DNA of 64,000 nt from Bipolaris cookei (taxonomy: Eukaryota > Ascomycota > Dothideomycetes > Pleosporales > Pleosporaceae), in contig NRSV01000027.1 of NCBI GenBank assembly GCA_002286855.1, positions 327,772 through 391,771 on the forward strand, written 5' to 3'. The notes beneath the pieces were generated by a model, which was not told the DNA's origin, ran no database searches, and saw only the letters and a list, made by a program, of their open reading frames with translations. The position numbers and the translations under genes were made by a program. Each line of letters opens with the position of its first letter. Positions within the stretch are counted from its first letter, which is position 1. Of the stretch, positions 54,401 through 64,000 are shown piece after piece.

Positions 54401-55324
54401 AGTAAGTCTACATGGCTAGCACGGAGAACTGAAGGTGATGAGGATCTACTAACTGAGCTACCTCCAAATTTCAGGGACGGCACTGTAAGACCCGGCCGTG
54501 AAAGAGACAGGGAACGGAACCGAATGTACAAGCAACGGCGACAGAACATGACCGCACAAGAGACGGCTAGCATCCGACCCAGTGGAAAGTCCACCGCAAA
54601 CCTGCACCAGGAAAGCGTGGACGGTGCTTCTGGGAACGCTTCCGATGAAGATAGTGTCCATGAAGAAGATACTGAGGCCAGTGATGCAGTTATGCTCGCA
54701 CATCAGGCCATGACCGCTGCCACTGCCTTAGAACTCCAGTGCAGAGTGGAAAAGATCACGGCGCGCGCTGAAGCTGCAGGAGAAGCCGCAGAAACCGCAG
54801 AAACCGCGGAAGAAGTGGCTGAAGCAGTGGAGGCTGCAGCACTTGATGCTAAAGAGAATCTCTGCGCGAAGCTGGCCCTGTCTCCCGACTTGGACGATGG
54901 TGATCAAATCGTGGACAGTTTTCTTGGGGATTAACCTGCCGAAGATGAGCCCTCTGAAGACGAAGCACAACCTCAAATCAGTGTCCCAGAGCCCATCCGA
55001 AACGGTCCCCCTTAACATACCAATTCAATTTTGAGTGGCCTCAATAGGAAGAAGATCAAGATTTTTGGATCATCTAATCATAGCGGCAATGGGCCTACCA
55101 ATATTACTGTCTCACTATCACAGTTTACTCCCGTGAGCAAGAGGTCTCATTCAATTAACGTATCGGACACGGAGAGTGAAGATGAGGTTCCTGCAACTGC
55201 TCCCGCCCCCAAAAGGCTTGTTGACAGACTGCCGGGCCGTCCTGCAATGAAACCTACAAGAGGCTCAGGTTATGATACTCGAGGACGGAGACGACCCAGG
55301 GGACGACCGAGGAAGACGACGTAG
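51455..55324 (+). pseudogene. JmjC-domain / Cys-rich zinc finger / AT-hook protein, disrupted
   Basis: Remains of a long gene similar to fungal JmjC-type putative histone demethylases. An intron (51723-51774) is still recognisable. The JmjC core spans about 52070-52540 (GQNIMVNAST, GSSIWFMTESKDRRVVSEYW, HDIEVEKHFAQ, then PPPAPHQVWNRGTRTMK). A Cys-rich finger of the 4CXXC type follows near 53250-53450 (CHFC, CSSCDLEYCYG, CNTGACRR). The C-terminus has coiled coil and ends in an AT-hook, RPRGRPRKTT. It is broken by stops at 51677 (TAG), 52559 (TAA), 52966 (TAA), 53281 (TAG), one near 53857, and 54932 (TAA), plus single-base deletions near 52410 and 52565 and more frame changes near 53870-54060. 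The residue I expect to be the first iron-binding His is Tyr (TAT at 52155). Most stops fit CpA to TpA change. Not expected to make a protein. Confidence 0.8.
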
Positions 55325-55804
55325 CATGTAAATTGCTCATGTTTTGTGATTGCGTTAGCGAGGAGTGATGTTTTGTTTCTATACCTCTGAACGAGTTTTG
55401 TTCAGTAATACGTTATCAGACGGAGCCTGTTTCGAGACGACTGACCACAAATGATGGTGGACAGGCGGGTATTGTACATGTCTTTGATACATTCTATCAA
55501 AGGAGCAAGCTGAAGAGCTTGCCTTTAGGAACAGGAATCTTCGGGGTTTGTTTGATCATAAGAATTAAGAAAGTAGTTCACACTTGATTTCCCACTATAA
55601 AACCAATCTGTAATCTGTAATCAAACACTTCTTTTCTTGATACTAGTGCTTGAGTAACAATCTGTAATATCTAAAAAGATACACCAGCAACTGATGGCCC
55701 GTATGCTTGGCTGGCACGTGATCTCGCGTCAGCGTTCGAAACGCGTCCTTCCATTTTCTGCGTTTCTTTGTCTGCACATCTTCAACGTAACAAGTCTGCT
55801 AACC
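55325..55804. other. intergenic, upstream of HhH-like gene
   Basis: About 480 bp after the pseudogene, AT-rich. The open frame before 55805 is not used. Presumed promoter of the next gene. Confidence 0.5.
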
Positions 55805-56724
55805 ATGTCTTCACTCCATGTGAACAAAATCAATCTCGCGTCATTTCACAAAGTGCTTGCTTGCTACCCCGCGACAGCTCCAGAGAAGCTGCGCGACCTA
55901 GACGCGCAGCGCTACGATGTCATTCCATCAGCCGTGGCCAGCAGGAATGGAAGCAACAAACATCTCACGAAACCGGAGGTCGAGAAGCTTGTAGAGTGGA
56001 AACTGTTTGTCTCTTCATCCCAACTTTCCATAAGCTACTGCTAATGTTCGTGCGCAGAAAACATGGCACATTCCGACCTGCACTACTGGGTCTCGTGCAA
56101 AGTAATACTTCACAAACAGTCGAAGAGACCACGAAGAAAGCGTTTGCGGCAATTTCGGATGATAAGTGCTCGCAGTCAAATATCATTCACGCACTCAAAA
56201 TATTAGCTAGTCTAAAAGGAATCGGACCAGCAACATCGTCTCTTCTCCTCTCCGTTCTCCGGCCTGAAGAAATTCCATTTTTCTCTGATGAATTGTTCTG
56301 TTGGTCATGCTGGGACTCTGAAGTCAAAGTCAAGGAGAGTGTGGGATGGCAGCGGAAGATCAAGTATAATTTCAAGGAATATGAAATGATGATTGATAGG
56401 GTAGAGAAGCTGAGGATGAGACTAGGGAAGAGTTCAAACCAGAAGCTTGGGACAAGTGTGAGAGCGGTAGATATAGAAAAGGTGGCTTGGGTGCTGGGGA
56501 AAGAGGGAAAGGATGTTGGTGCAGGAGAGGAGGAGAGCCAAGCTGGTGACGATGAAAAGGCCCCCATCAAAGAAGAAGAGACGCAAAAGACAAAACCCGA
56601 TAATAGTAAAGACAGTCAAGAGGAGGTGACTAAGGGTCTAGAGAAGAAAGGCACAAAACGGAAAGCGGGTCCTGTCAAAACATCTGTTGAAGGCACACGC
56701 AAAAGCACTAGGACGAAGAAGTAA
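55805..56724 (+). CDS. conserved hypothetical protein with HhH-like motif
   Basis: Two exons, 55805-56004 and 56058-56724, around a 53-bp intron (donor GTTTGT, acceptor GCGCAG), giving 288 residues. The N-terminal half is helical and conserved-looking: VNKINLASFHKVLACYP, LTKPEVEKLVEWKLKHGTF, then ALKILASLKGIGPATSSLLL, a helix-hairpin-helix-type LKGIGPATS seen in DNA glycosylases and other DNA-binding proteins. FWSCW-like aromatic residues (LFCWSCWDSE) follow. The C-terminal 100 residues are Lys/Glu-rich and end in basic KRKAGPVKTSVEGTRKSTRTKK-type sequence, a likely nuclear signal. I do not recognise a named ortholog; a DNA-binding role is inference from the GIGPAT motif. The ATG at 55805 gives MSSLHVNK; an earlier in-frame ATG exists at 55694 but yields a non-conserved extension. 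Confidence 0.75.
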
Positions 56725-59330
56725 CGGCCTACCCAGTTGCCTGTGGGCCCAGCTTCCTAGGTCACACTATAGTCGCACGTTTATCTTCCACTTGCCTCCA
56801 TAACAAGTTCAGACTTGCGAATTCATAAGCCACCCTCTATCTCTTCATTACCCTAGCTCACCTCACCAGAGGAAGAATCATGCCATTTCACAAACCCATG
56901 CATAGTCACACCGTTGACGCTTACCCTCGGCCGACTCTGCTTATCCTTCCATTTTCCCTTGCACGCATCCGTCCCTACACCCAAACCCCACTCTGTTCTG
57001 CTCCATCACGAACTCTCTCACCGTCCAATGCACACGAGAATCAGCCTTACAGCCGCACCGACCATGTTCCGATCTGTGGAGCCTTTTTCAAGGATGCTTC
57101 GAAGCGATGCTTCGGAACCGAGACAACGGGGATATTGATCGGTGTGATTGATGCAACTATGATGTGCATAAAAAGAGTGCAGAACAGTGGGTCTAGCCAA
57201 TTCGTCAAGAGTCAAGCGCGTTGGATCAATAGGTGTTGCGTTATCAGAGGCTTGTGCGTCCGAGCTTGAGTCGAACCAATCAGCCTTGTGCCATGTGAGG
57301 CTTGGTGGTGAACACGCATTGTATGATGGCTGCCTGCGAACCAGCGTATGCATGTGTGTAGTGCTGCAGACCGTCCTAGGATGATGCTTCTTGCCTAGAG
57401 CACAGGTAAGAAGTGAAGCCAGTGAGGAGAAAAAGGAAAAATGTCAAAGCTCATGACCTGAGAAGTTTGCTGGCGTTTGCAGCGGCTATGGAAATAATTA
57501 TTTACGCAAGATTTTTTCCCGTCAGATTGGGGGCTGTGACGCTGGGCAATTAACAATTTTTTATCGTGGGCGGCGTTTGGGCACGGTTACAGGTCCAACG
57601 GCGGTAAGAATTATCAAGTGTATATGGCATCGGGAGACGCAACCGTATGTCATGCATACTGTCGCTTACTTTTCTTACTTGCCACGCGATATCGAACCAT
57701 GCTAAGATTCTAGTGTGACAAGTGCAAGTAAGGTGAGTGAAAAAGGTGACTGGAAAATCAGGCCCCGATATGTGGGGTGAGATGCCAATACGAGAAGGAT
57801 GCCGCTGCATGTTCAAATGCAAGGTGATGTGCGCTGAGATATGCAGGTTTGAGTGCTTTGGGAAAGGGGCCTGGGGTAACCCAAATATTGGTAAGACTGT
57901 GCGGTGCAGATGCATGGTTGATAACGCAATGGCATTTTCAAAAGGACAGGATGGACATACCTACATGTGCATATAGCTGTGCAGGTATGTTGGGAAAAAT
58001 GGCACAGCTACAAGAAGCTAGCATATGGGAGAGTAGCTGCATAGTAAGTGGAGCCCTCAATAGAGTGTTCATTTGAACGCAGTGTTGGCAACTGAACAAG
58101 AGGGAATCAAGCCTGTTCAACCGTCCACTAGTATCTAGATCTAGAAGACTTCTTCACACATCAAACATTGCACCCTTGATCGAGCTCAATACTTGTGAAT
58201 TAATCCGAGATGACTCAGATTACGCCATTTCAACTAGGCAAACCAGACCACTAGCCTTACCCGTCCTTGCCCTCTTTTCTTTCTAAGGAAAAGTTTAAAA
58301 AAAAAGCCACCGATTCCTTTCCTTCCCACCCTCTCAACACCGAGGAACGCCCAAATCACCATACTAATAAGCCGTCATTCTCGCCCCAGACGCTCAGGCC
58401 ACCCCTGCTCATCATCGATCCCCGATATGCCCTCTCGGTTACCGTAGCGAACGAAAAGCAAAGGACAAAACTCCGCGTCAAGCCACGAACCAATAACAAG
58501 TCTGACATGCCAATGGGAAAAGATTGCGATTCTTGGCACGATCAATTGCATCGCGACAGCATATGGGAATCAGCACTAAAAAACATTTTTGCGAGGGAAA
58601 GAACAACAAGAGAAAGAGGAATGACGTCGTGCGTGCATGCGCTCAACTGTACGCGCAACAAGTCGCGTTTGTTCTAGTTTAGCTTGCTGGGGCTTTGCAA
58701 AGGTTGCTATACCCACGTATGTACAGTCGTCTGCATGCTTGATGCGGCTATTTTCCCAACGCATTGATACGCATGCATGTACCGAGGCATACTCATTCCA
58801 ATCAGAAATTTCTTGGGTTCATATCGGAGGAGTTCTGCTTTCGCCTGTTCATCTCGCGTATGTGTACGTAATTCCTGATGCGAACCCCCCCCCACCGTTT
58901 TTGAGTAGAAGAGGAGCAATTGCATCCTACGCGACTGAGCCAAGTACACCTACCCGTTTAGACAAGGTCGAGAACCTCGTTCACAAAAGGGTGTACACAC
59001 AATTCCATAAATATCCAAACTTAGCAACCAAACAGGCAAACAATCAATCCCCCTTTCCTTCTTCCTTTGTCAAAGAACAAAAGGCAGTGGCGTAAGATAA
59101 TCCACACTCGAATCCACATCTCAACCCTACCCCGCAAAACCCTCTGCGTAGTTAAAAAAAATAGTCCTCCTCCTCCCCACCCCACAATAACGACACCCCG
59201 GATATACTACCACATCCAGCCCACCCCAAATCTTCACATGAAAATAAATAAATAAAGTAAAACAGATAGTAGTTACCAACATCAAACAAACAAATCAATC
59301 AAGCCAACGTACCCTCGCACCCCCACCCAT

Positions 59331-59378
<48 letters not shown>

Positions 59379-60740
59379 CTCAATTTCCCCAACACACATC
59401 CACCCACCCATGCCCCCTTCGCCTCCCTCAACCCCCCAACAAACAAAACCCTCAACCTACCTCAGCCCCGCGGCTGATTCGCGGCCCAGACCTCGCCTTT
59501 GCCAACAAAACCGCGAGGCGAAGCGCGCAACAAGAAAAAGATTACTAAGGACAAACAAGGCATTGCATATCGGGAAGTTGTCGCTGGATCGACCAAGGGG
59601 GTGCGATCGGCGCGCGTGCGTGGCGCTGGGAAAATGCGTTCAAGGGTTATGCGGGTGCGATCGGCGGGTGGTGGTGGTAGGCAAGGGAAGGAATGAAGGG
59701 AAAGGAAGATTCAACGAGTTTTGTAGAGTAGAGTACGTAGAGAGTCGAAGTTTAGCAAGTGTGGTCAACAAAAAGGGCCAGTGTGGGAGGAGGGGGGGGT
59801 GGATCGTTGTTGGAATGGGGTGTAAAGTAGAGGGGCTGTGCAGAATGTGTGAAGGGGTGGGTTTGGATATACCGAGGAGGAAGGGAAAGGGGAAGGAAGG
59901 AGGAGCAAGGGTAAGTGACAGGCTGGGAACAGGCTTTGGTTGCAGCCAGCAATGCCATTTTTGTTCGTATCGTTTGCAAGCATTAATCAACCAGATAATG
60001 CAGATCCGCCGCCACCCCTTGGCTTCCTAAGAAAGGCTAAGTAAGAAGAGAGAGAAAAACAGCCCATGTCCCGCGCCACAAACACGTGTATAATGTCTAC
60101 TAACCCATGCAAATGCTTTCAACAACCAAAAAAACCAGCAAGAACAGCCAAGAATTTCTTCGTTTCGCGCGCGTAATATCAAAAGGGACAAACAACATCA
60201 AAAATCCCGGTTAAAAATGGATACTTAGGTACACACACGACACACGCACAAGCGCACACACTCATCTTCATCGTCATCATCGTCAACACCCAAAAAATAA
60301 CCCGGCTTCAACAACAACAACTCAAGAGAATGAAAAATACGAAAACTCCCACTTCACAACTGAGAAAAACAGCCAAAGAAAAAGATAGATACAGAATAGA
60401 TGGAAATTTCAGAGCAAACATGAGATATATTGGATAAGAGACAAACAAAGGGTTAGAGAAGAAAAAAGAACGCCGTCTTTTTAAGGTGAAAAGAAAAGGC
60501 TCCTTCCAATGCATGCTATCATATCCAAGTTGATGTGCAAAACGCCCTGCGCCCGCCTCACTTGGTTGGTTTCAATGGTAATGTCATGTTGCTTGCTCGG
60601 TGATTTCGTATATGTACACTTGGGGTGAAACAGGGGGTGTCAAAATGTATGCGTAGTCGTACAACGGTAGATCTTGGGTATCGTGTAATTTATGACAGGA
60701 GATGACAATAGAGATGTCGGTGTACGGTGCATTTTGCGCT
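56725..60740. other. 4-kb convergent intergenic region
   Basis: Between the HhH-like gene and the kinase 3' end. Contains a (CA)23 run and C/A-rich then G-rich tracts (59.4-60.0 kb). Candidate frames at 56880-57269 and 59410-60030 have no domain and biased composition. No gene supported. Confidence 0.55.
59332..59377. repeat. (CA)23 microsatellite
   Basis: Uninterrupted CA run of 46 bases. The longest perfect microsatellite in the window. Confidence 0.93.
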
Positions 60741-63700
60741 TTATTGTGATTCAGATGCGCGGTCGTGAGCTGGCGTGGGCTCTGGTGGGGGAATCTTCTT
60801 GACAGTCCCGTTGCTCCCGCTACGGGTAGAGCGGCGACGAGAGTTCATTCCGAGATGTAGAGTAGAGCGCGCTAGTTCACCATTGGAAACCGAGTTGCTG
60901 CGGTTGGCCTTGTGCATAGGTACCTTCTTCCTGGAGAAGCCCATCATTAAACCGTCTTCCTCACTATCATCATCCTCATCACTTTCGACTGCATGATCCC
61001 CATCATAGCCGGAGGCGTCATCAGCTGGAAGCTCGAATTCATTACTAGGGAAAGAGCGAACTGTCGATGAAGTCATCCAAGAATCATCATCGAACGAACC
61101 GCATCCACCCTGACTTGGTGAACCGACAGAGGCAACCGAGGGAATTGATGGATTCGATTCAGATTGTGACATTGCAGAAAATTGATCCTCGGAAGATGAA
61201 AGAGCAAGACCACGGCTTGATCCGCCGAGAGGACTATTCTCGGAGGACTGGTCGTTACGGTGCCAGTACTCTTGGTTGCTTTGCTGGTTGAAGAGAATCT
61301 CATCGTCCGGACTGGGAGGGCAGGCAACCTGACCAAGGGAAGAATGAGGCCGTTGTGCTGCTGAGTTTGACCTTTCACGAGCCATGGATTGCTCTACCCC
61401 AAGCCGTCGACGATACTCGTCTTTTGCGCGATCAAAAGCCTCCTCTGACTGTTCTTGCGCGACAGAGATGGTGCTGGAAGGTCTCTGGTCGCTAGGTTGG
61501 GGCAGATGGGGCGTTGCACAAGAATCCGGCGATATGCCTAGCAAAGGTCCAACTTCAACATCATTTGCAGTGGTCCAGTTTCTGCGCAGACGAGATGATA
61601 ACGATGACAATGACGATTGCCGCGACGAGGCATCAATATGACCAAAAGACGGTGTCTCCGAGTTAGCAGGAGACGAGGTCCGGGCAATGGGTGACGACGT
61701 CTCTTTCAGGACCTCGGGCTGGTTGACTTGGCCTGAGGCACAAGTCGTGCTAATTGCAAGGCTTGGAACAGCATGCGCGTCGTCATCACATCCAACCAGT
61801 CTGTCGATTGACCTCGTGCGGCTATGTTCTTTTGGGGGCTTTAGCCGATCTCTGCTTCTCATGCTGTTGACCACGCGTCTTGGAAGGCCACCAAACAAGC
61901 CTCCTAATTGTGAGCCCCCAGGGGTATCTAGGGCCATGGGGGTACCAGGTAAGGCCGGCGGAATGCCCGGTGATCCTGAACGACCTTGGAGGTCTGATTG
62001 GCGTATGGTGTTGATGGACGAAAGTGCACGGTCCTGCAGTTGGGGTCGCTGGCTCTCGGTGATTTGCGCAGGCGATGCGGTCCGGGAGCTGGGGCTGTCA
62101 AAATACTTGGACCGCTCCTTTGCCTCTGGGCTAGCGGTAACACTATGGGAAAGAGGATGCTCAGACTCTCGGGAGCGAGTCAGAATCTCCAGGATGGCAC
62201 CGGGTGCTAGGCTCCCACGCCTGCCTTCGTATGGCCGAGCATCTTGGCTTATGGTGCTGCTAGAGGAGTTTGCGCTAATGCTTGGAGTATCCTGATTTGC
62301 TGCTGAGCTCTGGGCACGACGTCTTGAACCGGAACTGCGAGTCGTGAAACCTTTGACAAAGTCGGATGTCTTCTTGGCAGCAAAACGGAGACGGTCCACG
62401 AAACCAATAGGGACGACGGCCTCTTCGACATCCTCCTTGGAAATTTGAATCTTCCTGCCTTCAAACGATCTGCTCGGGTCGGTTTCCTCGGCCCAAGAGA
62501 TGTGGTTGGGAATGCCTGATAGCACCCATGGATGGCGCTTGATTTCTGGTATAGTGATCCGGTGTCGTGGTTCCTTGATCAGTAGGCGTCGCAAAAGGTC
62601 ACGTAGGTTTTCGTCAACTTCCTCATACTCAAGGTCGTGTGGAGCTCTCTTGCTACTCATCGTGGGCTGAGTGTTGCGTCCATGCGAGCTTGGCCGCGAG
62701 TTGGAGTGCTCCGCCACAGGCTTCAAACGGAATCGTGGTATGTATGGTTCATCTTCAGTAATGACCTTCATCAAGGTAAAAGTGTTGGTATCGTGAAAAG
62801 GCACACGGCCATAGATGAGGCAATAGAGCGTCACACCAAGAGCCCAAATGTCAATTCCGCCATCAATCAAAGGGGTTTCTGCATCAGTCTCTGTGCGGCA
62901 AAGCTCAGGAGCATAAAAGGCGGGGGTGCCAACCGTCTTTGCGAGTTCGATTGCTTCATCAGCCTCTTGTTGCTCAGTCTCTGATTGGTCGCCGTTGGCT
63001 TCGTCGGTCTTTTGTCGTCCCAGGTACGAGACACCAAAGTCTGATATTTTGATGCGATGCTCCCGAGTGACGAGAAGATTTGCTGGCTTGATGTCGCGAT
63101 GGATGACATTTTGATAGTGGAGATACTCTATACCCAGGACAGTGTCTTTGAAGGCTTCCCAGGCAGCTTGAGTGGTCATGAGGGGAACGTAGTTGAAGTG
63201 GTCTGGTATTTCCTCGTCAGGGTCGGTCAGGCGAGACGAGGAGCTACCAGCGAGGCTCGGAACGCGTCCCCGGGTGAAGTCTGAGTCGTAGGGACCGTAC
63301 ATGGTTCCCTCGAGCCCATCGGCCCATGAGTTGCGCATTGGCTCAGGTGATCGAAATGCGGTTTCCATGTGGTCGTCGTGGTAGCTCCCTGGGTCCTGTC
63401 GGTCGTGGTGCTGGGTTCGACTGCGTGGGCGCTCCTCGGTGCGATTGGATGATTGAGAGCCGCGGCCGTTTTCCGAGTATTCATCTTCAGACTCCATTCC
63501 CATTTCGAGACTCCAGGCCATGTCAGATGTTCCTTCCTTGCGGCGAAGATGGGCCTCCTTGGCTGCACGGCGTTGCTGGCGAGCAAGCTTTTGGTGGGCT
63601 ACGCGGATGATGTTTTCATCTTCCCTAGCGGCACTGTCATTGTCAAAGACACCCTGAGACTCCCGCTTGAAGCGACGCCATTCTACGAGACATATTTCCT

Positions 63701-64000
63701 TGGCACCTTCAGTCCGCCACTTGACCTCGCCCAGCTCCACGTGCTCAAGTACAATGTAGACCTTCTTCTTAGCCGGATCGTCGATGACTTCAAGCAAGCT
63801 AACAATGTTGGGATGCCGGGCCTTTTTCAGAATGGCTATCTCGCGCTTGATCTTGTCTTCGTGGCTGTTGTTCTTGCCTAAGCGTCTGCGCTTAGAATAG
63901 CGATCGACGATCTTGATTGCGACGTATCGTCCGTGCACTAGGTCCTTGCCCAGCTTGACCTTGCCGTGCACGCCGCGGCCGAGCTCATCTATGATTTCGT
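60741..64000 (-). CDS. CaMKK/SNF1-activating-type Ser/Thr kinase, 5' end beyond window
   Basis: Kinase of the CaMKK-like group (yeast Sak1/Tos3/Elm1, fission yeast Ssp1), which phosphorylates the activation loop of AMPK/SNF1. About 1085 residues are visible in one open frame; the N-terminus lies past 64000. Present are the Gly-loop LGRGVHGKVKLG, VAIK lysine, HPNIVSLLEVIDD, HRDIKPANLL near 63090, DFGVS near 63035, activation segment TVGTPAFYAPEL, and the DIWALGVTLYCLIYGRVPF helix. About 180 residues separate the ELGEVKW hinge region from AAWEAFKDTVLGIEYLH, an acidic/polar insert also found in fungal members of the group. After the kinase core (HRITIPEIKRHPWV) comes a GFVDRLRFAAKKTSDFVKGF motif and a 550-residue Ser-rich, disordered tail. 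It is the only visible exon. Assigned with good confidence to group, less so to a specific ortholog. Confidence 0.88.
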   Translation of the reverse strand, partial: EIIDELGRGVHGKVKLGKDLVHGRYVAIKIVDRYSKRRRLGKNNSHEDKIKREIAILKKARHPNIVSLLEVIDDPAKKKVYIVLEHVELGEVKWRTEGAKEICLVEWRRFKRESQGVFDNDSAAREDENIIRVAHQKLARQQRRAAKEAHLRRKEGTSDMAWSLEMGMESEDEYSENGRGSQSSNRTEERPRSRTQHHDRQDPGSYHDDHMETAFRSPEPMRNSWADGLEGTMYGPYDSDFTRGRVPSLAGSSSSRLTDPDEEIPDHFNYVPLMTTQAAWEAFKDTVLGIEYLHYQNVIHRDIKPANLLVTREHRIKISDFGVSYLGRQKTDEANGDQSETEQQEADEAIELAKTVGTPAFYAPELCRTETDAETPLIDGGIDIWALGVTLYCLIYGRVPFHDTNTFTLMKVITEDEPYIPRFRLKPVAEHSNSRPSSHGRNTQPTMSSKRAPHDLEYEEVDENLRDLLRRLLIKEPRHRITIPEIKRHPWVLSGIPNHISWAEETDPSRSFEGRKIQISKEDVEEAVVPIGFVDRLRFAAKKTSDFVKGFTTRSSGSRRRAQSSAANQDTPSISANSSSSTISQDARPYEGRRGSLAPGAILEILTRSRESEHPLSHSVTASPEAKERSKYFDSPSSRTASPAQITESQRPQLQDRALSSINTIRQSDLQGRSGSPGIPPALPGTPMALDTPGGSQLGGLFGGLPRRVVNSMRSRDRLKPPKEHSRTRSIDRLVGCDDDAHAVPSLAISTTCASGQVNQPEVLKETSSPIARTSSPANSETPSFGHIDASSRQSSLSSLSSRLRRNWTTANDVEVGPLLGISPDSCATPHLPQPSDQRPSSTISVAQEQSEEAFDRAKDEYRRRLGVEQSMARERSNSAAQRPHSSLGQVACPPSPDDEILFNQQSNQEYWHRNDQSSENSPLGGSSRGLALSSSEDQFSAMSQSESNPSIPSVASVGSPSQGGCGSFDDDSWMTSSTVRSFPSNEFELPADDASGYDGDHAVESDEDDDSEEDGLMMGFSRKKVPMHKANRSNSVSNGELARSTLHLGMNSRRRSTRSGSNGTVKKIPPPEPTPAHDRASESQ

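Noticed and set aside
51455..55324. Intact JmjC protein with sequencing errors only
   Set aside because: The two homopolymer deletions could be errors, but at least five substitution-type stops cannot all be, especially as they share one mutation type.
59410..60030. 206-codon plus-strand frame
   Set aside because: Driven by purine/G-rich tract; overlapping minus frames of similar length; no domain.

Overview
The window is nuclear DNA of a filamentous ascomycete, most likely a Dothideomycete of the order Pleosporales. This is inferred from intron size (mostly 48-75 bp, GT..AG, CTAAC-like branch sites), the monocistronic two-strand layout, and gene types such as HPP-family, DUF6594 and JmjC/CxxC/AT-hook proteins. 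Species was not determined. One assembly gap of 74 Ns lies at 9126-9199.

Left part (1-9.3 kb): three minus-strand housekeeping genes. They are the ribosome-biogenesis ABC-F ATPase Arb1, an HPP-family membrane protein, and the nucleotide-excision-repair translocase/RING protein Rad16. A zinc-knuckle fragment that looks like a dead non-LTR retrotransposon abuts the gap. From 9.3 to 18.9 kb, long non-coding stretches flank a secreted Ser/Thr/Pro-rich cell-wall-like protein with 99-bp tandem repeats and a SWIM+RING protein that carries a SUMO-interaction-like motif.

Middle part (18.9-32 kb): a seven-exon amino-acid transporter with a 14-nt microexon and an in-frame stop; a nuclear Dot5-type peroxiredoxin; two small retropepsin-like orphan proteins flanking a DUF6594 membrane-protein gene; and alanine-glyoxylate aminotransferase, which shares a 455-bp divergent promoter region with a large lysine-rich coiled-coil protein. 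From 34.3 to 46.4 kb there are only two genes, a small Ecl1-type lifespan factor and the Hal2/Met22 bisphosphate nucleotidase. Each is surrounded by several kilobases of simple-repeat-rich non-coding DNA.

Right part (46.4-64 kb): the retromer subunit Vps29 (with a 15-nt microexon), a small one-helix membrane protein, mitochondrial Coq2, a 3.9-kb JmjC/zinc-finger/AT-hook gene killed by multiple stops and frameshifts, a small HhH-like conserved protein, and the 3' part of a large CaMKK/SNF1-activating kinase that runs off the window end.

The genes do not form a pathway or cluster; the core genes act independently. The most notable features are the JmjC gene, whose best-supported stops all fit CpA-to-TpA change (the signature of repeat-induced point mutation), the paired retropepsin-like orphans, and the microexons. 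I see no convincing undescribed multi-gene system. No tRNA, rRNA or CRISPR array was recognised.
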